NCBI GenBank assembly: GCA_964195155.1 | Contig: CAXMOP010000031.1 | Location: forward strand, 1-52,804 | Reading direction: 5' to 3' | Length of the DNA: 52,804 bases | Origin: JACZST01 sp964195155 | GTDB lineage: Bacteria > Actinomycetota > Acidimicrobiia > Spongiisociales > UBA5794 | In this document: positions 34,640-42,244 of the stretch, piece by piece | Position numbering within the stretch: the first letter of the stretch is position 1 | Layout: every line of letters begins with the position of its first letter | Program-made: the position numbers and the translations under genes | The notes under the pieces: model-generated | Told to the model about the DNA's origin: nothing | The model's input: the letters and a program-made list of their open reading frames with translations, nothing else | Database searches by the model: none

Positions 34640-34651
34640 GTACAAAGTCCG
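34620..34651. promoter_or_regulatory. inverted-repeat operator overlapping the ROK promoter
   Basis: CGGACTTT at 34620-34627 and AAAGTCCG at 34644-34651 form a perfect 8-bp inverted repeat with a 16-base spacer. One arm lies in the promoter spacer and the other directly upstream of the -35 box, so a dimer bound here would exclude RNA polymerase. Most likely the site for the ROK protein itself. Confidence 0.6.
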
Positions 34652-34713
34652 CCCGCTTCTGCCAGAAGATTGGCAGCTTTTGGCAGGTAGAGGCGAAAGC
34701 GCGAAAGCGCTGG

Positions 34714-35496
34714 TTACCCGCGTTGGGGGTCGATGACCCGCGCCAGCCGGGTGGCATGATCGGCATAGGCGGAATCGAACAGGGCGGCCGAGCGCTCTTC
34801 TCCGACCACCGATGCGCTGGTGAGCACCGCAGGCATCGCATCGCGGGCGGCGAGGAGCCCGGCGGTCTGCACCTTGAGCTCGTTGGCGACGGCAGCGAAG
34901 GCGAACGTCGATCCTGGTCCGATCTTGGAATCGACGCCGTCGATCTCGACGAGGGCGTCACCAGGTGGCGTGCCGAGATCGATGATGACGTCTCCGTGAT
35001 CGAGCAGCCGGGTTCCGGAGGGATGGCTCGCCGCCGAGGCCATTGATTCGGCCACCGAAGTCACCGCGATGACCGGCATCCCCCGTTGGCGGGCGCCCAT
35101 GGCGATTTCGACGGGGACCGCGCTGCGCCCGCTGACACTGAATACGACAAAGGCATCATCGGGCCCGAAGTTGTAGTTGGACAGGATCACCTCAGCGAGT
35201 CCCTCGACACGTTCGATGAACATCGCCTGACGCTGGCCGTTCGAACCCACGATCTGGGTGTGGAACGTCATCGACAGCTCGGCGATGGGATGGAACCCCG
35301 GGTAGGAGCCGTACCGCGGAAACATCTCTTCTGCGGGAATGCGAGAGTGGCCGCTGCCAAACAGGTGAACCAGCCCGCCTGGCGAGATGGCATCGGAGCA
35401 GATCGCCGCCGCCTCGGCGATCGGATCCATCTGCGTGGCCTCCAGGTGGTCGAGCAAAACTCTGGCCTCATCCATCCAACGACCTGCGACATTCAC
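34714..35496 (-). CDS. SIS-domain phosphosugar protein (UPF0309/NagS-like)
   Basis: A 260-aa sugar-isomerase-fold protein. GSGHS at residues 47-51 binds phosphate; SVSGRSAVPVE at 120-130 is the second phosphate loop; DALVEIDGVDSKIGPGSTF is diagnostic of the UPF0309 group. A Streptomyces member was, to my knowledge, described as a GlcNAc-6-phosphate dehydratase (NagS), linked to amino-sugar sensitivity. A similar role is plausible with nagA/nagB in the window, but isomerase activity is equally possible. The GTG start has AGGAGG six bases upstream. Divergent from the ROK kinase gene across 43 bases, so the two are probably co-regulated. Confidence 0.82.
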   Translation of the reverse strand: MNVAGRWMDEARVLLDHLEATQMDPIAEAAAICSDAISPGGLVHLFGSGHSRIPAEEMFPRYGSYPGFHPIAELSMTFHTQIVGSNGQRQAMFIERVEGLAEVILSNYNFGPDDAFVVFSVSGRSAVPVEIAMGARQRGMPVIAVTSVAESMASAASHPSGTRLLDHGDVIIDLGTPPGDALVEIDGVDSKIGPGSTFAFAAVANELKVQTAGLLAARDAMPAVLTSASVVGEERSAALFDSAYADHATRLARVIDPQRG

Positions 35497-35526
35497 CGAT
35501 GACCTCCTGGTTCTGTCGGGCCAGGC

Positions 35527-35532
35527 TACATT
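35527..35532 (+). promoter_or_regulatory. possible -10 box giving a leaderless ROK kinase mRNA
   Basis: TACATT ends seven bases before the ATG at 35540. No ribosome binding site separates them. The 43-base divergent gap gives little space for any other arrangement. No -35 recognised. Confidence 0.35.
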
Positions 35533-35539
35533 CGACCAC

Positions 35540-36496
35540 ATGCGCTATCTGGGGCTCGACTTGGGGGGCACCAACATCAAGGGAGCCGTGGTCGAGACCA
35601 CGGGAGACGTTCCCAGCGTGGTGTGGACGGGGTCCGAGCCGACCCTCGCCGAGCGGGGCCCGGACAATGTGGCCGAGACCATGATCCAACTCGGTGCGGA
35701 CGCGGTTTCCGCGACCGGGCCGATCGATGGCGTCGGTATTGGGGTCCCTGGCCTCTTCGACTTTGCGACGGGAGCCGTGATCTTCCTCACCAATCTTCCC
35801 GGTCCGTGGGAGGGCTATCCGCTGCGCTCGGCGATCGCCGGCGGCTTGGGCGTGCCGGCCACGATGATCAACGATGCCCGCGCCTTCACCCTTGCCGAGG
35901 GCACCGTAGGTGCAGGGCGGCACAGTCGCACCCTCATCTGCATGACGCTCGGAACGGGTGTCGGTGGCGGCATCATGATCGATGGCAGGCTCCATTTCGG
36001 TGCCTTCGGAACGGCGGGCGAGATCGGCCACATGACCGTGCAGCCGGGAGGCCCGGTTTGCGGGTGCGGCAACTCCGGCTGCCTCGAGGCCGTAACGAGG
36101 GCGCCGGTCATCGCCGAGGCCGCCGGCAAGGAAACCATCGAAGACGTTCTGGACGCAGTGGCCAAAGGCGACCAGCGGTCGATCGGAGCCCTTGACACTG
36201 CGATCGATCACATGGCCGTGGGTCTTGCCGGCTTGCTCACGGTCTTTGGCCCGGATCGGATCGTGATCGGCGGCGGGGTCGCCGCGGCGGGGGACGTGTT
36301 GTTCGACCGGATCCGGGCCGCGGTGCGGTCGAAGGTCACACTCGTTCCTCCTGAGAAAGTCGAGATCGTCCCGGCCGAGCTCGGTCCCGAGGCGGGCGCC
36401 ATCGGCTCCGCGTTGGCTGCGGTCGCCGCGCCGTCGGCCGATGAGCAATTCATGATCGGGGAAATACCAAGCGCGGCAATGCGCAGGGATCAGTAG
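35540..36496 (+). CDS. ROK-family sugar kinase (glucokinase/amino-sugar kinase)
   Basis: A 318-aa ROK kinase. DLGGTN at residues 7-12 binds ATP phosphate; Asn111-Asp112 (INDARAF) gives the catalytic aspartate; EIGHM with His164 and CGCGNSGC (Cys174, Cys176, Cys181) form the structural zinc site. No DNA-binding domain is present, so this is an enzyme. It phosphorylates glucose, N-acetylglucosamine, N-acetylmannosamine or allose at C-6; residues do not tell which. Divergent with the SIS-domain protein, which favours an amino sugar. It could also deliver glucose released by GH65 into glycolysis. Confidence 0.88.
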   Translation: MRYLGLDLGGTNIKGAVVETTGDVPSVVWTGSEPTLAERGPDNVAETMIQLGADAVSATGPIDGVGIGVPGLFDFATGAVIFLTNLPGPWEGYPLRSAIAGGLGVPATMINDARAFTLAEGTVGAGRHSRTLICMTLGTGVGGGIMIDGRLHFGAFGTAGEIGHMTVQPGGPVCGCGNSGCLEAVTRAPVIAEAAGKETIEDVLDAVAKGDQRSIGALDTAIDHMAVGLAGLLTVFGPDRIVIGGGVAAAGDVLFDRIRAAVRSKVTLVPPEKVEIVPAELGPEAGAIGSALAAVAAPSADEQFMIGEIPSAAMRRDQ

Positions 36497-36522
36497 ATCA
36501 CCCGTAGCTACTCAGCTACTGC

Positions 36523-37317
36523 TCAGCCCGTCACGGCCCATCCGCCGTCGACTCGGAGGACCTCGCCGGTGAGGTGTCGGGCGTCAGGTGACAGCAGGAA
36601 GGCCGCGGTCGCGGCGACGTCCTGCGCCTCCAGGAACCCCCCGGCGAGTGGCTGACGCCGTGCGACGTAGTCGACTATCGCAGAATCGTCAGATGCGCGG
36701 CTCGACATCGGTGTCGAAACTGCGGCAGGGGCGATGGCGTTCACACGAACCTGATCGGGGGCGTATCGAGCCGCCATGGCGCGCGTCAGAGCGATCACCC
36801 CACCCTTTGCCGCGGCATACGCATGGGTCGCAAAGTGCTCGGGGGCCGGATGTTCGGCCAGCACCGAGCTCATGAGCGCAAGAGACCCTCGACCATGATC
36901 GGACACGTCCTGGGCCAGCATCCGGCGGAGGGCCTCACGGCTGGTCAGGAACGTCGTCGTGAGGTTGAGCTCGAGGGTCCGGTCCCAGCCCTCGAGGGGA
37001 ATCTCGTGCACCGGCCCGTCGCCGAACCGGCGGCCGCTTCCGCCCACCACCGCCAGCACGCCGTCGATCCGTCCCAGGAGGTCGACCGCCTCGTCGAACG
37101 ACGCCACGGTGGCCGCTTCCTTGGTGAGGTCTGCGGCCGCCCAATGGCACGATCCGCCGTCGGCCTCGATCGCCTCGGCAAGGGCGGCGCATTCGGCGGC
37201 GTCGATCGCGATCAGAAAGACCGCGGCGCCCTCGGCTGCCATGAGGCGGGCAGACGCCCCAGCAATACCGGTCGCCCCCGTCACCACCACGCTGTGGCCA
37301 TCAAATCTGCCGGTCAT
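36523..37317 (-). CDS. short-chain dehydrogenase/reductase
   Basis: A 264-aa classical SDR with cofactor motif TGATGIAG (residues 13-20), and the YAAAK motif (HAYAAAKGGV) preceded by LMSSV. The active-site set is intact. The substrate is unknown; it is convergent with the ROK kinase gene (26-base gap) and divergent from the DinB-like gene. There is no Shine-Dalgarno sequence before the ATG; instead GATAAT ends six bases upstream, consistent with a leaderless transcript. Confidence 0.85.
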   Translation of the reverse strand: MTGRFDGHSVVVTGATGIAGASARLMAAEGAAVFLIAIDAAECAALAEAIEADGGSCHWAAADLTKEAATVASFDEAVDLLGRIDGVLAVVGGSGRRFGDGPVHEIPLEGWDRTLELNLTTTFLTSREALRRMLAQDVSDHGRGSLALMSSVLAEHPAPEHFATHAYAAAKGGVIALTRAMAARYAPDQVRVNAIAPAAVSTPMSSRASDDSAIVDYVARRQPLAGGFLEAQDVAATAAFLLSPDARHLTGEVLRVDGGWAVTG

Positions 37318-37323
37318 GACGGC

Positions 37324-37329
37324 ATTATC
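37324..37329 (-). promoter_or_regulatory. possible -10 box giving a leaderless SDR mRNA
   Basis: On the minus strand GATAAT (5 of 6 to consensus) ends six bases before the ATG at 37317. No ribosome binding site is present. The divergent DinB-like gene has a TACGAT at 37353-37358 that could be its own -10. Confidence 0.35.
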
Positions 37330-37382
37330 GCCGCCGCTTCGCCAGGTGTCTCTACGATGCGCGCAAACGAGAGACGGGACCC

Positions 37383-37883
37383 ATGAACACCAGTGAGACC
37401 TTCAGAGATGCCTTCGGCCGCATCCGCGAGCTCGTCCACAAGATCTGCGATGGGCTCGACGCCGACGCCCTGGCATTCCGGCCCGATGCCGACGCCAACT
37501 CCATCGGCTGGCTGGTCTGGCATCTGACGCGGGTCCAGGACGACCACGTCGCCGAGATCGCCGGCCGGGAGCAGGCATGGGCTGCGTGGGCGGATCGTTT
37601 TGGTATGGAGCCCGATCCGCAGAACACCGGCTACGGCCATACCACCGACGAGGTGGCATCGTTCCGCGCGGACGCCGGCGTCCTCGCCGAGTACCACGAC
37701 GCGGTGCACGAGCAGACGGTCACATACCTGCACACGATCACGCCGGAAGAGCTGGATCGCATCATCGATTTCGGGTGGGATCCACCCGTGTCGGTTGGCG
37801 TTCGGCTGGTCAGCGTCATCGGCGACGACCTGCAGCACGCCGGCCAGGCCGCGTACGTCAAAGGGCTTCTGGAACGTCGCTAG
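37383..37883 (+). CDS. DinB-like (DUF664-type) four-helix protein
   Basis: A 166-aa protein of the DinB/YfiT superfamily, a metal-binding four-helix bundle common in actinobacteria and often linked to thiol (mycothiol or bacillithiol) transfer. The segment NSIGWLVWHLTRVQDDHVAE contains the first conserved histidine and DDLQHAGQAAYVKGLL the C-terminal one; a third is in EYHDAVHEQ. These would bind one metal ion. The exact substrate is not known. It is a single gene with weak upstream signal and is followed by the repeat array. Confidence 0.82.
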   Translation: MNTSETFRDAFGRIRELVHKICDGLDADALAFRPDADANSIGWLVWHLTRVQDDHVAEIAGREQAWAAWADRFGMEPDPQNTGYGHTTDEVASFRADAGVLAEYHDAVHEQTVTYLHTITPEELDRIIDFGWDPPVSVGVRLVSVIGDDLQHAGQAAYVKGLLERR

Positions 37884-37975
37884 CGGGGAGGGAGGTCAAG
37901 GCGTGGTCGCAGACCCTCTTTGCTCCCCCCTCAGGGTGTCGCATTTCGCGACCGTGGCGACGTTCGGGCTCTCAT

Positions 37976-38043
37976 CACCGCGGCCTTCTCTTTGCTCCCC
38001 CCTCAGGGGGGAGTCCCGCCGCCAGGCGGGGAGGGGGGTCAAA
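37976..38043. repeat. 68-bp direct repeat, first copy
   Basis: Identical base for base to 38172-38239. It starts CACCGCGGCCTTCTCTTTG and ends GGGGGGTCAAA, spanning one complete B module with two hairpins. The identity shows recent duplication or conversion. Confidence 0.85.
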
Positions 38044-38171
38044 CCGTGGTCGCGAATACGCCTTGACCCCCTCCGCCTCGCTGCGCTCGGCACCTCCCCC
38101 TGAGGGGGAGGCAAACAAGTCGCCTCGCTGGGCTCGCCACCTCCCCCCGAGACGGGAGGGTCAAACCGCGC

Positions 38172-38239
38172 CACCGCGGCCTTCTCTTTGCTCCCCCCTC
38201 AGGGGGGAGTCCCGCCGCCAGGCGGGGAGGGGGGTCAAA
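38172..38239. repeat. 68-bp direct repeat, second copy
   Basis: Second, identical copy of the 37976-38043 B module, in the same orientation, 128 bases after the end of the first. The stretch between them holds A modules and a degenerate hairpin. Confidence 0.85.
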
Positions 38240-38336
38240 GCGTCGCCGCGCTTGGCTCGGCACCTCCCCACGAGGGGGAGGCAAAGAACCCGCCTCGCTG
38301 CGCTCGGCACCTCCCCCCTGAGGGGGAGGCAGATGT

Positions 38337-39101
38337 CTAGCTCGAGCCTTGGATCACTCCAAACACCGCGCCCTGCGGGTCGTGGATGACCGAGATCTTC
38401 CCGGCCATTTCCACGTCCATGACGTCGGTTGCCGTACCGCCGAGCTCGTTGGCCTTAGCAACGGTGGCGTCGATGTCGTCGGTGGCGAAGTAGACCATCC
38501 AGTGCGGCGGAACCTCGTCCGGGAGGACCCCGGTCTTGTCGTATCCGCCGGCGATCTGATCCTCGCCCTGCGTGAACAACGTGTATTCGCCCCCGGTGCT
38601 GCCCATCGGCGCGGTTTCCGAACCCCAGCCGAAGACGTCCTTGTAGAACTTCGTCGCGCTGGCGATGTCGCCGGTGCCGAGCTCGACCCAGCTGATCGAG
38701 CCGGGCTCGTTGAACAGATCGGCGCCGGTGTGGTTGCCGTCCTGCCACAGTGCGACCGGTGCGCCAGACGGGTCGGAGAAGATCCCCATGCGTCCGGCGT
38801 CCATGACGTCCATCGGCGGAACAATCGCGGTTCCGCCGGCGCCCTCGATAGCAGCGGCTGCGGTGTCGAGATCCTCAACGGTGATGTGCGGCGTCCATGC
38901 CGGGGGCATCGGCATCTCGGGCGGTGCCTCTCCCCCTCCGGCGACCTGTTTGCCGTCCTTCGAGAACAGGGTGTAGATCTGTGATTCCTGGGCGGGCTGG
39001 TCGTCGCCCGTCCAGCCAAACAACTCACCATAAAACGCAACGGCGGCCTCACGGTCACTCGTCGTCAGGTCGGCCCAATTGAACTTGCCAGCGGTCCCCA
39101 T
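38337..39101 (-). CDS. VOC (glyoxalase/bleomycin-resistance fold) two-domain protein
   Basis: A 254-aa protein of two vicinal-oxygen-chelate modules. The first starts KFNWADLTTSDREAAVAFY and the second SISWVELGTGDIASATKFY, each with FYxxxFGW. Such tandem VOC proteins (27-kDa antigen CFP30B-like) are frequent in actinobacteria; their reactions are mostly unknown, some being resistance or methylmalonyl/glyoxalase-type enzymes. AAAGGAG stands five bases before the ATG. A TTGACG and an AT-rich -10 region are found further upstream. It is not obviously linked to sugar metabolism. Confidence 0.85.
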   Translation of the reverse strand: MGTAGKFNWADLTTSDREAAVAFYGELFGWTGDDQPAQESQIYTLFSKDGKQVAGGGEAPPEMPMPPAWTPHITVEDLDTAAAAIEGAGGTAIVPPMDVMDAGRMGIFSDPSGAPVALWQDGNHTGADLFNEPGSISWVELGTGDIASATKFYKDVFGWGSETAPMGSTGGEYTLFTQGEDQIAGGYDKTGVLPDEVPPHWMVYFATDDIDATVAKANELGGTATDVMDVEMAGKISVIHDPQGAVFGVIQGSS

Positions 39102-39124
39102 GGTTGCTCCTTTGCTCGGGGACC

Positions 39125-39153
39125 CATATTTTGGCACAGCCAAAGAGCGTCAA
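39125..39153 (-). promoter_or_regulatory. promoter and operator-like palindrome of the VOC gene
   Basis: On the minus strand TTGACG (39148-39153) stands 17 bases before AATATG (39125-39130). The spacer contains the perfect palindrome TTTGGC-tgt-GCCAAA (39130-39144), placed where a repressor would occlude the promoter. Confidence 0.45.
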
Positions 39154-39160
39154 ACCCGGA

Positions 39161-39177
39161 GCTCGCGACTCGCGACT
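39161..39177 (-). repeat. GAGTCGC heptad pair at a stop codon
   Basis: The 17-mer GCTCGCGACTCGCGACT is identical to that at 10404-10420 and again runs into the stop codon (here TGA of the SDR gene). On the coding strand TGA is directly followed by GTCGCGAGTCGCGAGC. Confidence 0.7.
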
Positions 39178-39896
39178 CAGTCCGCCTCTTTGATGTTGCG
39201 CATCGACCACAGCAGGGTTCGCATCGTGGAGGGTTGGCGGAGCACGGTGACGATGGCGGCCGCGATGTCTTCGGAGTTCATCATGTCGGCAAGCCCAGGC
39301 ATGTCGGGCGTCCGACCCGTTCCCATCGCGAACTCGGTGGCAACACCGCCCGGGGCGATCATGCTCACCCGGATATTCTCGGCTCGGAGCTCGCGGTCCA
39401 TGCCACCCGCCAGACCGACCTGGGCGTGTTTGGTGGCCGCGTAGACGGCTTCGAACCCCTCGCCGCGCAGCCCCGCAACCGAGGCAACAATCACGATGTC
39501 GCCGCCACCTGCCTCGCGGAATCGGGGCACGGCGGCGCGGATCGGCCAGATGGTTCCCGCCACATTGGTGTCGATCATTGCCAGGATCTGGTCGTCGGTC
39601 TGGTCCATGATCCCGCCGTACATTCCCACACCGGCGTTCACCACGATGGCGTCGAGACGGCCAAAGCTCTCGAACGCCTGGTCGATCAACCGCTTCGAGT
39701 CGTCGGGCTCCCGCACGTCCATCTCGACGACAGCGACCTGCGAGCCAAGCTCGGCCGCTATCTCGGTTAGCCGATCCTTCCTCCGCGCCCCCAAGACAAC
39801 GGAAGCGCCCTCGGCGACAAGCGCCCGGGCGGTCGCCGCTCCAATACCGGCGCTCGCGCCGGTGATGGCGGCCACGGTGCCGTTCAAGTCTCTCAT
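39177..39896 (-). CDS. short-chain dehydrogenase/reductase linked to xylA
   Basis: A 239-aa classical SDR with TGASAGIG near residue 13, VVNAGVG, an IVASVAG serine strand and the YAATK motif. Together these form a complete catalytic site. The ATG at 39896 overlaps the xylA stop (ATGA), so the two are coupled, which fixes the start over 39923. Its place directly after xylose isomerase suggests action on a pentose or a related aldehyde/ketone, possibly in parallel with the Gfo/Idh/MocA enzymes. Substrate unknown. Confidence 0.85.
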   Translation of the reverse strand: MRDLNGTVAAITGASAGIGAATARALVAEGASVVLGARRKDRLTEIAAELGSQVAVVEMDVREPDDSKRLIDQAFESFGRLDAIVVNAGVGMYGGIMDQTDDQILAMIDTNVAGTIWPIRAAVPRFREAGGGDIVIVASVAGLRGEGFEAVYAATKHAQVGLAGGMDRELRAENIRVSMIAPGGVATEFAMGTGRTPDMPGLADMMNSEDIAAAIVTVLRQPSTMRTLLWSMRNIKEAD

Positions 39897-41233
39897 CGCT
39901 CCTCCGTTCCCAACGACCGCCACAGCGTACGGTTGACGAGGTTCTCGAGCTGCTCCTGCCTACCCGACACCGGCATCGGGTCGATCTCACCGGCAGTGAC
40001 CTTCTGCTCGAGATCGGCGAGGGCCAGATCCCCGTCGAGAATGTCGCTGCCGAGACCTTTCCGCCAACCCTCGTAGCGACGGTCTCGAGCCCGTTCGAGC
40101 TCTCCGTCCTCGATCAGCGCGGCGGCCACCAGCAGCGACTGCGCAAGCGTGTCGATTCCCCCAACGTGGCCGTGGAACAGATCATCGCGCGCCATGCTCT
40201 GCCGGCGCAGCTTGGTGTCGAAGTTGAACCCTCCGGTGGTGAAGCCGCCCCCGCGCAAGATCTCGTACACGGCAAGGCTCATCTCCTCGACCGAGTTTGG
40301 GAACTGGTCGGTATCCCACCCGTTCTCTGGGTCGCCACGGTTGGCGTCGATGCTGCCGAACACCCCATTGTCTATGGCGTAGGCCACCTCATGGTGAAAG
40401 CTGTGCCCGGCGAGGGTTGCATGGTTGACCTCGATGTTGACGAACAGCTCACCAACCAGGTCGTACCGCTCGAGGAATCCGTGGACCGTTGCGGAGTCAT
40501 AGTCGTACTGATGCTTCGTAGGCTCCTGCGGCTTTGGCTCGATCAGCAGGGTGCCTTCGAAGCCGATCGAGTGCTTGTATTCGACCACCATGTGGAGGAA
40601 TCGGGCGAACTGGTCTGCCTCCTGGCGCATACGGGTGTTGAGCAACGTCTCATATCCCTCTCGCCCGCCCCAAAGCACGTAGTTGGCACCACCGAGGCGG
40701 TGGGTGGCGTCGATGGCGTTCTTGACCTGGGCGGCGGCGTAGGCGAAGGCCTCCGGGTTTGGGTTCGTTGCGGCACCGGCAGCGAACCGGGGGTGGCCGA
40801 ACAGGTTTGCGGTCCCCCACAGGAGCTTGACGCCGGTGCGGCTCATATGCTCCTCGGCGTAGTCGACCATCTCTTCGAGATTGCGCTTGGTCTCGGCATA
40901 CGTGTCCCCGGGCGGAGCGATGTCGATGTCGTGGAAACAGAAGAAGGGCGTGCCGAGTTTGGAGAAGAACTCGAACGCGGCGTCCATCTTCTGATGCGCC
41001 GCCTTCATGGGATCGACGTCGTAGGCAAGCCACGGTCGGTCGAAGGTGCCTACCCCGAAGACATCGTTCCCGGGCCAGTTGAACGAGTGCCAATAGCACA
41101 CGGCAATGCGCAGGTGGTCTTCCATGCGCTTGCCGAGCACGACACGATCTGAGTTGTAGACCCGGTACGCCAGCTCGGTTCCAGTGTTCGGCCCCTCGTA
41201 CCGAACGGGCTCGGTTGGGAAGAAGTCCGTCAT
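39893..41233 (-). CDS. xylA: xylose isomerase, class II
   Basis: A 446-aa enzyme interconverting D-xylose and D-xylulose. FCFHDIDIAPPGD places the catalytic His101 and Asp104 at the same numbers as in E. coli. WGTANLFGHPRF, WGGREGYETLLNT, IEPKPQEPTKHQYD and NIEVNHATLAGHSF carry the conserved lysine, glutamates and histidines of the two-metal site. Length and N-terminus show the class II type. AGGAGG sits before the ATG. It is downstream of a Gfo/Idh/MocA gene with a 30-base gap and translationally coupled to the SDR. Confidence 0.96.
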   Translation of the reverse strand: MTDFFPTEPVRYEGPNTGTELAYRVYNSDRVVLGKRMEDHLRIAVCYWHSFNWPGNDVFGVGTFDRPWLAYDVDPMKAAHQKMDAAFEFFSKLGTPFFCFHDIDIAPPGDTYAETKRNLEEMVDYAEEHMSRTGVKLLWGTANLFGHPRFAAGAATNPNPEAFAYAAAQVKNAIDATHRLGGANYVLWGGREGYETLLNTRMRQEADQFARFLHMVVEYKHSIGFEGTLLIEPKPQEPTKHQYDYDSATVHGFLERYDLVGELFVNIEVNHATLAGHSFHHEVAYAIDNGVFGSIDANRGDPENGWDTDQFPNSVEEMSLAVYEILRGGGFTTGGFNFDTKLRRQSMARDDLFHGHVGGIDTLAQSLLVAAALIEDGELERARDRRYEGWRKGLGSDILDGDLALADLEQKVTAGEIDPMPVSGRQEQLENLVNRTLWRSLGTEER

Positions 41234-41263
41234 GCGTTCCTCCTGGTGCTCGCTGATTTCAGG

Positions 41264-42244
41264 TTATCCGCCGAGGACGGCCTCGATGACCCGCATGTTG
41301 GCGATGGCGTCGTCCATGGAGACCGGCACGTCGGATTCGTCGAGCACTGCCTGTGCGAACCGCTCGGCCTGGATCGTGTACTGATCGGCGATCGGGAAGC
41401 TCACCGTTTCGGTCGATGGACTCGTTGCCGGATCGCCGCCGATCGTGACGAAGATCCGGGTCTCGCGGTGGGGTGGGATGTTGAACGGGATCTCGATGTC
41501 GATGCGACCCTCGGTACCGACGATGTGGACCCGTTGGTCGTCTTCCGACCGTGTCGAGCAGGTGAACGTCGATTGTCCTCCGCCGGGAAACTCGAGGACG
41601 GCTGAAGTGACGATGTCGATCCCCATCTCCGGATCGCGGCGCACCGCTGCCTCGATATGGGTCGGCTCCGAGCCGAACAGCAGCCGCGCTGCGTTGATGC
41701 AATAGCAACCGATGTCCATGAGCGCTCCGCCGCCGTTTTCGACCCTGTTGCGAATATTCTCGGGATCATCGTTGAAATAACTGAACCAGGTCTGCACCGC
41801 CTGGAGCTCGCCGATCGCACCGGTGCGCACCAGCCGGACCGCCTCGACCCAGGTCGGGTGGTGCCGGTACATGAACGCCTCTTGGAGCTTGACGCCTGCT
41901 TCCTCACAGGCGGCGCGCATCTCCTCAGCCTGGGCGGCGCCGAGTGCAATCGGCTTCTCGCACAGCACGTGCTTGCCCGCAGCCGCGGCCTTGATGGTCC
42001 ACTCTGCGTGAAGGTCGTTTGGGAGCGGGATGTAGACCGCATCGACGTCGGCGGCGTCGAGCAGCGCCTCGTAGCTGCCGTAGGAGTCGGCGATCCCAAG
42101 TTGCGCCGCCGCGTCTTTCGCTTGTTGCGCTGATCGCGAGGCGATGGCGACCACTTCGCAGTTCTCGGCCCGCTGGATCGCCGGAGTCACCTTCTCCATG
42201 CCGATGTTGGCAGTGCTGAGTACACCCCAGCGCACCACAGTCAT
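41264..42244 (-). CDS. Gfo/Idh/MocA oxidoreductase, xylose-dehydrogenase-like
   Basis: A 326-aa NAD(P)-dependent enzyme. The start VRWGVLSTANIG, CEKPIALG with the catalytic lysine, and MDIGCYCINAARLLFG (Tyr where most have His) match the branch of NADP-dependent D-xylose dehydrogenases and 1,5-anhydrofructose reductases. It overlaps the next Gfo/Idh gene by four bases and precedes xylA. An oxidative branch (xylose to xylonolactone) parallel to XylA/XylB is conceivable, although no xylonate dehydratase is present here. Confidence 0.86.
   Translation of the reverse strand: MTVVRWGVLSTANIGMEKVTPAIQRAENCEVVAIASRSAQQAKDAAAQLGIADSYGSYEALLDAADVDAVYIPLPNDLHAEWTIKAAAAGKHVLCEKPIALGAAQAEEMRAACEEAGVKLQEAFMYRHHPTWVEAVRLVRTGAIGELQAVQTWFSYFNDDPENIRNRVENGGGALMDIGCYCINAARLLFGSEPTHIEAAVRRDPEMGIDIVTSAVLEFPGGGQSTFTCSTRSEDDQRVHIVGTEGRIDIEIPFNIPPHRETRIFVTIGGDPATSPSTETVSFPIADQYTIQAERFAQAVLDESDVPVSMDDAIANMRVIEAVLGG

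Larger units (their letters stand above)
37890..38336. repeat. array of composite GC-rich hairpin repeats, copy 3
   Basis: Several A and B modules in mixed orientation fill the convergent gap between genes ending at 37883 (+) and 38337 (-). B modules contain CTCCCCCCTCAGGGGGGAG and CCCGCCGCCAGGCGGG hairpins; A modules contain CTCCGCCTCGCTGCGCTCGG and CCTCCCCCTGAGGGGGAGG. The linker CGTGGTCGCGAATACGCC matches the other copies in inverse orientation. No gene is supported here although open frames run through it. Confidence 0.88.

Noticed and set aside
33399..34961. A 520-codon version of the ROK regulator
   Set aside because: The extra N-terminus covers a near-consensus promoter and operator. 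A TTG with GGAGG at 34589 gives the normal length.
37577..38389. 270-codon frame through the repeat array
   Set aside because: Its translation (SPLRGESRRQAGRG-type repeats) is only the repeat sequence, and its first part is a shadow of the DinB-like gene.
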